A model generated the notes under the pieces. The model saw only the letters and a list, made by a program, of their open reading frames with translations, searched no databases and was not told the origin of the DNA. This document shows positions 14,462-22,943 of a stretch of DNA of 27,939 nucleotides, in pieces. Each line of letters begins with the position of its first letter. Position 1 is the first letter of the stretch. The stretch is from JACCTH01 sp050741915 (GTDB lineage Bacteria > Actinomycetota > Acidimicrobiia > Spongiisociales > ZC4RG35): NCBI GenBank assembly GCA_050741915.1, contig JBOGEX010000088.1, forward strand, positions 1 to 27,939, in the 5' to 3' direction. The position numbers and the translations under genes were made by a program.

Positions 14462-14845
14462 CTAGCGGGGACCGGAAGTCGGGACCGCCCCGAGAAGCGT
14501 CTCGAGTCGGCCGTAATTGGGGTCCCAGCTCGGGGCGGTCATCCTGCCAAACTCGACTTCTGGGATGACGGCTTGGGTGTCGCCCCGGTACGACCTCAAG
14601 AAGTCCCTGAGCAGCCTCTCGTTCGGCTGCCAGCTCGGCGCCTGGTCGACGAAGACGCGGCCGTGGACCACGGCACCGGCATCGGCCTCCGCCGGGACAC
14701 CGCATGCGGCCAGTGCCGCCGACAGCAGCGCCGCCACCACGACGGCTGCGGCCGTCCTGCCGAATCTCCCGCTCTTGTGTTGATCCCGCATCTTGTCGAT
14801 GCGGTACTTGTGCTCTGCCTTGACGAAATCGTTGCTGAACAACAT
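14462..14845 (-). CDS. Small predicted lipoprotein, 127 aa, divergent from the giant regulator
   Basis: The start ATG 14845 follows GAGGAGGGTCAC, a very strong ribosome-binding site; longer in-frame extensions to 15484 run antisense to the regulator and are rejected. About 30 charged residues are followed by a hydrophobic segment TAAAVVVAALLSAALAAC (31-48) ending in a lipobox-like LAAC with Cys48. The hydrophobic segment begins late for a signal peptide, so a simple membrane anchor is the alternative. The exported part has a twofold motif: APSWQPNERLLRDFL at 69-83 and APSWDPNYGRLETLLG at 104-119. No family is recognised. The gene is divergent from the regulator at 15071 with about 225 bp between, so it is a candidate target of that regulator. 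Confidence 0.75.
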   Translation of the reverse strand: MLFSNDFVKAEHKYRIDKMRDQHKSGRFGRTAAAVVVAALLSAALAACGVPAEADAGAVVHGRVFVDQAPSWQPNERLLRDFLRSYRGDTQAVIPEVEFGRMTAPSWDPNYGRLETLLGAVPTSGPR

Positions 14846-15070
14846 GTGACCCTCCTCGTCTGCGGATCGCCTTGTTGCGATCTGGAGACACTGTCCGACA
14901 GGTCGGTTAAGACGATGCTCCGGAATTGCTCGGGGAATGCTCAGGCGGTTCACTGGGCCGGGGGCAGGCGGTTGCCCGGTGCCTTTAACACTTTCTGAGC
15001 ACATCCGGGCACGCTTCGGGGTGTGGCCACAACCATCGGATCCAGCCCGGGGCGTAAGCTCTCCGGCGTA

Positions 15071-18000
15071 GTGAGATTTAGGGTCCTGGGACCGTTGACG
15101 GTCACTGAGGGCACCACCGCTTTGCACATCGGCGGGCCCAAACAGCGAACCGTGCTCGCCATGCTGATCGCCCACGCCGACGATCCGGTCTCGGCGGATT
15201 CCATCATCGAAGCCGTCTGGGGAGAAGACGCCGCCCCTAACGCCAGACGCATCGTCCAGACCTATGTGGCGACCCTGCGCGGCGAGCTCGGAGATACGAT
15301 CGTCAAGAGCGGGTCGGGGTGGCGACTCGATGCCGACCGCGACGCCATTGATTCGTCTGCCTTCGAGGATCTCTACCGCCCGGCTCGCGACGTGGTGGAG
15401 ACCAACCCACAGCGGGCGAGTGTGGCGCTCCGAGAGGCCCTGGCGATGTGGCGCGGGCATCCGTACGCCGACGTTGAGACGCATGGAGCGCTCGACGGCG
15501 AGATCTCCCGGCTTACAGAATTACGGAGCGCCGCCCAGGCGACGCGTATCGACGCCGACCTCGCTCTCGGTCGGGACGCCGACCTGGTGGGAGAGATTGA
15601 GGCCCTGATGGCGGAGAACCCCTACTCGGAGCGGTTCCGCGCCCAGGCGATGCTTGCCCTGTATCGAGCAGGTCGACAGCGGGAGGCGCTACGCAGCTAC
15701 CAACACATGCGAAGCCTCCTGCTCGAGGAACTCGGGGTCGATCCGACGCCGGAGCTGCAGGAGCTGGAGCGTCGCATCCTCGATCAGGACCAGTCGTTGC
15801 GGTTGGCACCGACCCATACCATCCAGCGGAGGGCGATCCTGGTGGCCGACCCCGGCGACCCGATCGAGATCGGGCACATGCCGGCCGCCGAACGCGAGGA
15901 TCTCTTGATGCGCACCACTCGGGCGCTGCGGAACGCAATCGACCGGGAGGGTCACGGCCACATCATCACTGCCGGAACCACTACCTATGTGGTCTTCGAC
16001 AGTGTGCTGGCCGCGGCCAACGTGGCCGAGTCGGTGACGAGACGACTCGACGGGGAGGCCATGCGCTTCGCCATCGACTGGGGGGATACGGTGCTGGAAA
16101 GCGGGCGGGTCAGCGGTCCGCCGGTGTCCCGGGCCGCGGTCATGGCCGCAGTCGCTCACAACGGTCAGACTTTGCTCTCCACAGAAGCGCAACAGGCGGT
16201 GGGGAACTCGGGAAGCGGGCGGGGGATCCGTTTCGAGAACCTGGGCAGCTACAACCTGTACGGGGTCGAGGGCAGTCTTGTCATCTACCAGCTGCTGGTC
16301 GGCGACATCCCGCCGGTGTTCCCCGAGCTGGAAACCCACCGTCTACCCCCTCGCCTCCCCGGAGGCGGGGACCGGTCGGTTCCCGGCTACGAGCTTCGTG
16401 AGGCGATCGCTCCCGGTGCGCTAGGGACGCTGTACCGGGCATTCCAGCCGTCGGTCGGTCGCGAGGTCCTCATCGAGGTCATCGGTCGCGGCGATTCCTC
16501 TGATGCCGACTTCATCCGCAGCTTCGAGGCCGACGCCCAACGTCTCTCCCTTCTCGACCATCAGAACATCGCCCCGCTTATCGACTATTGGCGACAGCCC
16601 GACGGAGCCTTCCTCGTCTACCGCTATCCACGGGGCGGCCTGCTCAGCCAGGGAGCGACCGTCGATGTCGAACGTCTCGTCGATCAGATCGGTTTGGCCC
16701 TGAGGTATGCGCATTCGCTGGGGATGATGCACGGCTCGGTGCGCCCCGATCGGATCGCTCTCGACGAGGCCGGCAATGCCTCCCTCCTCTGCTTCCCGGT
16801 GGCGGGAGTCGCTCCCGAACCCAGCGACGAGTACCGCCCATACCTGGCACCCGAAGTCGCCCGTGGGGAGGGGGCGACCATTGCATCGGACATCTACTCG
16901 CTCGCAATCCTCGCTCGACAGTTCGGGGCTAGCGACCCGGCGCTCGACCGGGCCACGAACTCGGACCCCACGAGACGTCCCCGCACGGTGACCGAATTCC
17001 TGAGCGAGCTCGATCCGGCCCCGGCGGCTGCTTCTTCCGACCGATTCACCGAAACACGCAACCCCTACAAGGGGCTTACCGCCTTCCACGAGTCGGACGC
17101 AGCCGACTACTTCGGCAGGTCGGCCGCCACCGAGGATCTGTGTCGTGCTTTGGCTGGCTCAAGTCTGCTGGCCATCGTCGGCCCATCCGGAATCGGTAAG
17201 TCGTCGGTGGCCCGGGCCGGCCTCGTCCCCGCACTCCGCTCCGGCCGCCTGCCCGGCTCGGAGACGTGGCTGGTCACCGACATGCTCCCCGGGTCGCATC
17301 CTTTCCTCGAATTGCAGCGGGCGCTGGCCAGGGTCTCGGTCGATCTGCCCGTCGCGCTCACCGAGGCTCTGGCGGCTCAGGAGCCCCGTGCTCTCGAACA
17401 CGTGGCCGAAGTGCTGCCTGAACATGCCGACCTGGTAGTGCTCGTCGACCAGTTCGAGGAGCTCTTCACCATGAACGCCGAGACGGAACGACAGGCATTC
17501 CTCGATCTCATCGAGACCTCGGTCCGGGAGCGATGGGTGCGTTTCGTGCTCACGGTCCGGGCCGACTTCCTCGACCGGCCGCTGCTGTATGCCGGATTCG
17601 GGGGGCTCCTCAAGACCTCCACCGTGATGCTCACCTCCCCCACTCCCGGCGAGCTGGCCGAGGCCATCAGCAGACCGGCGCGGGGCGTCGGTCTCGCGAT
17701 CGCCCCCGACCTGGTGGAGCGCATGGTGGGTGAGGTCCGTGACCAGCCCGGTGCGCTTCCCCTCCTCCAACACACACTCGCCGAACTGTTCGCCTCCCGC
17801 CGCTCCGATCTGATCGGCATAGCAGACTTCGACGAAGTCGGTGGGGTCACCGGATCGCTGGCCAAACGGGCCGAATCGATCTACTCCCGGCTCCCGGAGG
17901 CGGATGGGACGAAGGTCAATCAGCTGTTCCTCCGGCTGGTCACCATCGTCGACGAGAGTGCCCCCACCCGACGGAGGGTCCGGGTCACCGAGCTCGCCGA

Positions 18001-20800
18001 TCTGGAGGCGGAGGAGCCCATCGAGGCGTTCGTCCGCAGTCGTCTTCTCGTCCTCGACGCCGACCCCGAGACGCGGACCCCCACTATCGAGGTCGCCCAC
18101 GAGGCACTTCTCACCCACTGGCCCCGGCTTGCCGGTTGGATCGACTCCGCCCGAGAAGACCTCACAATGGTCCGACGTCTCGACGAGTCGCTGCACGAGT
18201 GGGAAGCCAGCGGCCGAAGCGACTCCTACCTGCTCGCCGGCGGCCGTCTCCTCCAGCATCAAGCCTGGACCACCACCACCACCCTCGCCCTCAGCCGCCC
18301 GGAACACGAGTATCTCCAAGAATCCCGACGACACGACGCCCGCCTGAAGACCCGCTCTCGCCGCCGCCGCAACTTCATCATGGGCGCGTTCGCCGCTGCC
18401 GCGGCGATCGCCGTGGTCTTCGCGTTGAGTGCATCACGCAATGCCCGGCAGGCGGAATCGGAGCGTCTCGTCGCCAGCGCTGCACTGGCGGCCCAAACCG
18501 ATCCCGAACTCGCTTTGCTCCTGGCGACTTGGGCCTTTCGTGAGTCTCCGTCGTTGGCGGCCCAGTCGGCTCTCCATCAGGGAATCCAGTCTCAGAGGAA
18601 CCTGATGACCATCGACCCCCCAGCCGGAGCAAGCGGCGTATCCGCAGCGATAGATCCAGATGGACAACGAGTGGCGGTGGCCGGTCATTTCACTTCGTTG
18701 ATTCAGATGTGGGAGATCGGCCAAGCGGAGCCGACTTGGGAGCGGAGGATCAGTGATGACTCGAACGCTGTCGTGGACAGGCTCGCCTCGATTTGGTTCT
18801 CCTCCGACGGCGAGCGGGTCTACGTGCCTTTGGGCTCCGCATTACCGTCTCCCGGTGAAGACCCTGCCGACTCGCCGGGTCTCGGTCTGTACGAGGTGGA
18901 CGCTCGATCAGGTGAGACCCTCCGTTTCCTCCGGTTTCCATGTCTCTTCAGGGTCAGTCCAGCCGGAACCAACTTCGTCGATGGTCCTCTGTTCGCCATC
19001 GACTACTGGGTGACACTCCCTGATGGCACCTGCGACCAACTGGGCGGGGCCTCCGTGTTGAATATGGATAGTGGCGAGACGACGTTCGACCTTCAGCTCG
19101 GTCCCGGTGTCGAACCAACCGTCTCTTCCGACGGCCGTTTTGTGGCCGTCACCGCCGATATCCCCACGGGCGGTCCCTATTCATCGTGGAGCGAGATAGC
19201 AGATGACACAACCTTCTTCTTTGGGACGAGGGTGTATGACACGACCACGGGCGAGGTTGTCTGCGAGTACGAGACCTTCGCTCCCGCGGTCATCTCGCCC
19301 GACGGACAGCAACTCTTGGCCGATCGAGAACCCACATATCTCTATGAGATGACCACATGCGAGCGACTGCAGACCTATCAAGGGGCCTTCACCCGAATTC
19401 GCTTCGTCGGCGAGGGCTCGCTCGTCGCGGGTGCCACACCGGCTCCCGGGGAGGTGCGCCTCTTCGACGCCATTTCCGGTGTGGAGCTGTTGTCTTTGCG
19501 CGGACATACCGAGGCGGTACGCACCATCAGTCTGAGCGAAGACGGAGGCACCGGGGTGAGCTCCGGATTCGACGGAGCGAGGGTTTGGGACACCAACCAT
19601 GCGAGCCGCGGGGATCTGGCACCAGTGGAAATCCCGCCACAGGACGGGACACCGTTCTACCTCGACGCTATCTCCGCTGGGGATGATCAGCTCCTCACGA
19701 GACGAGCGGGGATCAGAATTGTCAATTTCGCGGAGCAGCCCCTCCCGTACCGGATAGACGTGATCGACAGGACGGACGGAGCGCACCTATGGGGCGGCGA
19801 GGTTTGGGCCGCCGAACTGGCACCGAATGGGATCGCCTTCCTCCAGCGGGTCCTCGATCGGGGAGTGGCCTCTCCATCCGGCGTCGAAGACACGATTCGG
19901 ATCGGCAGGCCGGAAATCGTGGAGGCCCGAACTGGAGAGCACCTCACCTTTCTCGAAGGCTGCGAGCACTACCGAATCCCGGGCGACGATTTCGAGTCGG
20001 CTCAGGGATGCGTTCACGATGTCTCCTTCGACTTCGTGAACCTGCAGTTCTCGGCCGACGGCTCGACTTTGTCCGGCGCCACCGCTTTTGGAGAGGTCGT
20101 AGTTTGGGACGTGGAGTCGGGGAAGATCATCAGACATGACGAAGAGAAGTTGTTCGGGCTTCGTGGCCGACTGACCGGATACCGGTGGACGGCTGCGCTC
20201 TCGCCCGACGGCAGCCAGATCGTGGTTCCACCCAGCGAGGACGACTGGAATGAGTTCGCGGCGACTGGAAAGACACCTTCGGTGGTGGTCGAGGATCTAG
20301 CGACGGGAAGAGAGCAGGGAGGGTTCGAGGTCGACCAATGGATCGACTACCTCACCTTCGTCCCCCAGACCGGAAAGCTGGTTGGTGCCTACACCGACGT
20401 TCTGGTTATCGACCCGCAGTCGTGGGAAATCGTGAGGATGACCCGCGCACAAGGAGCGGTGATCACCGACCTCGCTGTATCGCCCAGCGGCACCCTGGCT
20501 GCGACGGTGAGCCTGGACAGTCACGTCGTGGTGTGGGACCTAGAAGCGGGTCGAGTCGTGGCCGAATTCCCTGTTCTGGGGCATGTGGGAGAAGGGCTGA
20601 GGGGCGTGGAATTTCTCGACGACGAGACGATCGTCGTGGCGCCCGAGATCGGCGAGCGGCTACTTCGCTTCACCCTCGACCAAGACCTTCTCTTTCATAC
20701 AGCCGTTAACAGCCTGACCCGAGGGTTCCGGCCGGAGGAGTGTGCCACTCACGACATCGACCCTTGTCCGAGTTTGGCGGAGATGGGCAACGGCCCCTGA
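15071..20800 (+). CDS. Giant SARP/BTAD regulator with degenerate cyclase, pseudokinase, nSTAND ATPase, TM helix and WD40-like propeller (1909 aa)
   Basis: Domains in order: OmpR-type winged helix starting VRFRVLGPLTV (1-90); bacterial transcriptional activation domain (about 100-245, ending LLEELGVDPTPELQELERRI); a class III cyclase-like fold (about 255-405, GPPVSRAAVMAAVAHNGQTL) without obvious catalytic Asp residues; a protein-kinase-like fold (about 438-650) where HRDLKPxN is replaced by HGSVRPD (554-560); an nSTAND1 ATPase with Walker A GPSGIGKSS (704-712) and Walker B LVVLVDQFEELF (Asp793); a transmembrane segment near 1101-1123; and WD40-like repeats from about 1175 to the end, e.g. LRGHTEAVRTISLSEDG. 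GTG 15071 starts the winged helix as in AfsR/SARP proteins; GTG 15023 would add 16 residues. It probably acts as a membrane-tethered, ATP-switched transcription activator sensing through the propeller. Confidence 0.9.
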   Translation: MRFRVLGPLTVTEGTTALHIGGPKQRTVLAMLIAHADDPVSADSIIEAVWGEDAAPNARRIVQTYVATLRGELGDTIVKSGSGWRLDADRDAIDSSAFEDLYRPARDVVETNPQRASVALREALAMWRGHPYADVETHGALDGEISRLTELRSAAQATRIDADLALGRDADLVGEIEALMAENPYSERFRAQAMLALYRAGRQREALRSYQHMRSLLLEELGVDPTPELQELERRILDQDQSLRLAPTHTIQRRAILVADPGDPIEIGHMPAAEREDLLMRTTRALRNAIDREGHGHIITAGTTTYVVFDSVLAAANVAESVTRRLDGEAMRFAIDWGDTVLESGRVSGPPVSRAAVMAAVAHNGQTLLSTEAQQAVGNSGSGRGIRFENLGSYNLYGVEGSLVIYQLLVGDIPPVFPELETHRLPPRLPGGGDRSVPGYELREAIAPGALGTLYRAFQPSVGREVLIEVIGRGDSSDADFIRSFEADAQRLSLLDHQNIAPLIDYWRQPDGAFLVYRYPRGGLLSQGATVDVERLVDQIGLALRYAHSLGMMHGSVRPDRIALDEAGNASLLCFPVAGVAPEPSDEYRPYLAPEVARGEGATIASDIYSLAILARQFGASDPALDRATNSDPTRRPRTVTEFLSELDPAPAAASSDRFTETRNPYKGLTAFHESDAADYFGRSAATEDLCRALAGSSLLAIVGPSGIGKSSVARAGLVPALRSGRLPGSETWLVTDMLPGSHPFLELQRALARVSVDLPVALTEALAAQEPRALEHVAEVLPEHADLVVLVDQFEELFTMNAETERQAFLDLIETSVRERWVRFVLTVRADFLDRPLLYAGFGGLLKTSTVMLTSPTPGELAEAISRPARGVGLAIAPDLVERMVGEVRDQPGALPLLQHTLAELFASRRSDLIGIADFDEVGGVTGSLAKRAESIYSRLPEADGTKVNQLFLRLVTIVDESAPTRRRVRVTELADLEAEEPIEAFVRSRLLVLDADPETRTPTIEVAHEALLTHWPRLAGWIDSAREDLTMVRRLDESLHEWEASGRSDSYLLAGGRLLQHQAWTTTTTLALSRPEHEYLQESRRHDARLKTRSRRRRNFIMGAFAAAAAIAVVFALSASRNARQAESERLVASAALAAQTDPELALLLATWAFRESPSLAAQSALHQGIQSQRNLMTIDPPAGASGVSAAIDPDGQRVAVAGHFTSLIQMWEIGQAEPTWERRISDDSNAVVDRLASIWFSSDGERVYVPLGSALPSPGEDPADSPGLGLYEVDARSGETLRFLRFPCLFRVSPAGTNFVDGPLFAIDYWVTLPDGTCDQLGGASVLNMDSGETTFDLQLGPGVEPTVSSDGRFVAVTADIPTGGPYSSWSEIADDTTFFFGTRVYDTTTGEVVCEYETFAPAVISPDGQQLLADREPTYLYEMTTCERLQTYQGAFTRIRFVGEGSLVAGATPAPGEVRLFDAISGVELLSLRGHTEAVRTISLSEDGGTGVSSGFDGARVWDTNHASRGDLAPVEIPPQDGTPFYLDAISAGDDQLLTRRAGIRIVNFAEQPLPYRIDVIDRTDGAHLWGGEVWAAELAPNGIAFLQRVLDRGVASPSGVEDTIRIGRPEIVEARTGEHLTFLEGCEHYRIPGDDFESAQGCVHDVSFDFVNLQFSADGSTLSGATAFGEVVVWDVESGKIIRHDEEKLFGLRGRLTGYRWTAALSPDGSQIVVPPSEDDWNEFAATGKTPSVVVEDLATGREQGGFEVDQWIDYLTFVPQTGKLVGAYTDVLVIDPQSWEIVRMTRAQGAVITDLAVSPSGTLAATVSLDSHVVVWDLEAGRVVAEFPVLGHVGEGLRGVEFLDDETIVVAPEIGERLLRFTLDQDLLFHTAVNSLTRGFRPEECATHDIDPCPSLAEMGNGP

Positions 20801-20925
20801 GGCCAATTGGTCGCACTGCTCGATAGGGTCGGATTCGAGATCTGTTAGATCGGAAACGCTGATCTCAGCCGCGGGTAAGACCGGTCACGGGCCTTCCAGT
20901 CCAGCCGCATCTAGTTCGTTCTCGC

Positions 20926-21084
20926 GTGCCCCGCAAAGCCGATCCTCGATCAGTTCTGCACCAGGGCTGGCTGCCGACAATCGCTGTCGGTCGTCAGGAC
21001 CACTGCCTTGAGTTGTACGGCCAAGTGACCGGTCCGACCCCGGAGATGTTGGCGGTGCTGGACGAGGGCGAGCCGTATCGGTGA
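20926..21084 (+). pseudogene. 3' remnant of an unidentified gene (tail shared with repeat A)
   Basis: An open frame from GTG 20926 to TGA 21082-21084 gives 52 residues including HQGWLPTIAVGRQDHCLELY and GQVTGPTPEMLAVLDEGEPYR. Its last 19 residues are homologous to the 17-residue tail at 14100-14153, showing that both are ends of one ancestral gene. No ribosome-binding site or full-length gene is present. The ancestral family is not recognised. The region 20801-20925 before it contains no supportable feature. Confidence 0.45.
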
Positions 21085-21123
21085 CGCGCTGGCCCGCGTC
21101 TCTCAAACAGGACCAAGTAGGTC
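21023..21123. repeat. Direct repeat B (partner at 14098-14197)
   Basis: Same orientation as repeat A. It holds the tail of the unidentified plus-strand gene (stop 21082-21084) and the 3' end of the intact minus-strand VOC gene (stop at 21103-21105), so this copy keeps one partner whole whereas repeat A has only remnants of both. The two repeats lie about 6.9 kb apart, either side of the lipoprotein and giant regulator. Confidence 0.7.
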
Positions 21124-21498
21124 CCAGCGGTTGCCGGCCATATCTATGAAAACGGCGACCCGCCCGTAGCTTTCGGTGCGTGGTTCCGTAACGAACTCCA
21201 CGCCCGAAGCCACCATTCGGGTGTAAGTCGCCTCAAAGTCCTCGACTCGGAGAAAAAATCCGACGCGTCCTGCCACCTGGTTTCCGACCACCGATGACTG
21301 GTGGTCCCCGTCCGCACAGGCCAGAAGAATTCCGGTCTCATCTCCCCGAGGCCGGACGACAACCCATCGTTTTGGTCGGCCATCGTTGGTGCGTGATGGC
21401 GAGTCTTCGATCAACTCGAATCCAAGGGCACCCACGAAGAACTCAACCGCAGAGTCGTAGTCATCGACAACGATGGTTACGAGCTCCAAGAACGGCAT
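21103..21498 (-). CDS. VOC family (glyoxalase/bleomycin-resistance fold) protein
   Basis: A 131-residue single-domain protein: LELVTIVVDDYDSAVEFFVG then ALGFELIEDSP at the N-terminus, GRVGFFLRVEDFEATYTRMV in the centre and SYGRVAVFIDMAGNRWDLLG at the C-terminus, all VOC/glyoxalase landmarks. One module of this size forms a metal-binding half-site and normally dimerises. Family functions range from dioxygenases to antibiotic-binding proteins, so no substrate is assigned. A degraded copy of its 3' end occurs near 14177 on the same strand. The upstream ribosome-binding site is weak. It is convergent with the unidentified remnant, with 18 bp between stops. Confidence 0.9.
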   Translation of the reverse strand: MPFLELVTIVVDDYDSAVEFFVGALGFELIEDSPSRTNDGRPKRWVVVRPRGDETGILLACADGDHQSSVVGNQVAGRVGFFLRVEDFEATYTRMVASGVEFVTEPRTESYGRVAVFIDMAGNRWDLLGPV

Positions 21499-21719
21499 AG
21501 ATGGAGTCTCTCATGGAGTGACTTCGGGTCTTGGCACCGACGGCGCACCTGTGGGTGTCTAATGCCCGCCAGTCTGTCGCTGGAGCGTCTGACTATTCGC
21601 AGTCCTGCGCACAGGGGTCATGACCTATGGACGGCGAGACGAGCAACCTCGTCGGGAGGGTCATCGCCCGGCTCCTATCGGTATATTCGATTGTCCGCCG
21701 GACCGAGAGGCTGCCCGCC

Positions 21720-22943
21720 ATGGTGACGACGAGCGATCGCCTGCAAGAGGAATTTGCCGAGAAGTGGCGCAACAACGCCTACGGATGTTTCAGCTCGGGT
21801 CACAAGTTCTGCCGGGAGGTGTGCCCGGTGATGCAGGTGACCCGGAACGAAAGCCATACCCCCACTGCCTTCCACGCCAGCATCGTGGCGATGGGGCAGG
21901 GGGAGCTAGCGGTGGGGGATGTGATCGACGACTTCGTCCACTGCACGATGTGCGGGGCCTGCGAGCTCCGCTGTCCCAACACCCTGTTCACCGGCGACTT
22001 CTACCGACATCGGACCGAAACGGTGAAAGTGGTCAAGGCCATGCGGTCTCTGGCAGTCGAGATGGGGATCGAGCAACCGGGCTGGCAGCGTTGGAACGCA
22101 CTCACCGATCAGTACCGAGCCGAGCCGGTGTTGGATGGCAATCCGGTGACGCAAGAGAATGTGGCCAATTGGGCCCAGGGACTCGACCTCAAAGTCGGTG
22201 GCAACACGATCTTGTTCTGCGACTGCGAGGCCGCCTTCTACCGCACCTCTGTAGCGCGGGCGTCGGCCATGGTCCTCCAGGCGGGAGGGGTGGAGTTCGG
22301 CTTGATGCGCGAACAGTGGTGTTGCGGAAGCCCGGCGGCGGAGATGGGCTACGCCGACCAGGCTCGTCGCTTCGCCGAGCACAACTTGGCCGACTGGAGA
22401 GCAGTGGGCGCCACCCGGGTCATTGCTATCGATCCTCACGACTACATCGCCTTCACCGAGGACTACCCGGCCTACTTCGGCGACGACTTCGACTTCGAGA
22501 TCCTCTACATCACCGAATTGGTGGCCGACCTGATCGATGAGGACAAACTGCAGCTCACCAACCCCATCGATCGCGTCGTCACCTATCACGATCCCTGCCG
22601 GCTCAACAAGCGCAAGGGGATCTGGGAATCACCCCGCAAGATCCTCGCGGCTATTCCGGGAATCGAGTTCAAGGACGTCGACCGGGTCACTCAATGGTCC
22701 TATTGCTCCGGCGCCGGAAGTGGGTTCGGGATCGAGCGACCCGAGATCGCGGCCGAGATCAGCCGCCGGCGGATGGCCAAGGCGGCCGAGTTGGAGGTAG
22801 ACACGCTGGTCAGCGCCTGCGTCTGGTCGGAAAGGCCGCTTACGGCTCGCGGACGCGAGAGAGACCCCACGATCGACGTACGCGATCTGATGGAGTTGGT
22901 CGCCGAGTCGGCCGGCCTCGATTATGGAGGCATCCCGGTATGA
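21720..22943 (+). CDS. (Fe-S)-binding oxidoreductase subunit, GlcF/HdrBC-like (CCG domains)
   Basis: A 407-residue protein. The N-terminus has two iron-sulfur regions: an atypical C-x7-C-x3-CP (Cys23, 31, 35) and a canonical CTMCGACELRCP (Cys75, 78, 81, 85). The rest carries two CCG-type domains with CDCEAAFYRTS, QWCCGSPAAEMGY, HDPCRLNKRKG and SYCSGAGSGFG, as in GlcF, LldE and the HdrB family. It would pass electrons from the FAD subunit next door to a quinone or another acceptor. ATG 21720 (after GAGAGG) is preferred; ATG 21627 would add 31 residues of little protein character. The ATG of the FAD oxidase overlaps its stop (ATGA, 22940-22943), so the two are coupled. No exported signal is seen. 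Confidence 0.88.
   Translation: MVTTSDRLQEEFAEKWRNNAYGCFSSGHKFCREVCPVMQVTRNESHTPTAFHASIVAMGQGELAVGDVIDDFVHCTMCGACELRCPNTLFTGDFYRHRTETVKVVKAMRSLAVEMGIEQPGWQRWNALTDQYRAEPVLDGNPVTQENVANWAQGLDLKVGGNTILFCDCEAAFYRTSVARASAMVLQAGGVEFGLMREQWCCGSPAAEMGYADQARRFAEHNLADWRAVGATRVIAIDPHDYIAFTEDYPAYFGDDFDFEILYITELVADLIDEDKLQLTNPIDRVVTYHDPCRLNKRKGIWESPRKILAAIPGIEFKDVDRVTQWSYCSGAGSGFGIERPEIAAEISRRRMAKAAELEVDTLVSACVWSERPLTARGRERDPTIDVRDLMELVAESAGLDYGGIPV

Noticed and set aside
14462..15484. 340-aa minus-strand frame starting inside the regulator
   Set aside because: Only the last 127 residues from ATG 14845, with a strong ribosome-binding site, look like a protein; the rest is antisense to the wHTH-BTAD region.
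17159..18334. 391-aa minus-strand open frame
   Set aside because: It is antisense to the nSTAND part of the giant regulator and has no domain, no start signal and a composition typical of shadow frames.
9133..20800. Defence island combining S8 peptidase and STAND ATPase
   Set aside because: The two genes are on opposite strands, 2 kb apart, with a reductase and repeat debris between them; the ATPase carries a SARP DNA-binding front typical of regulators. No nuclease or other defence effector was seen.
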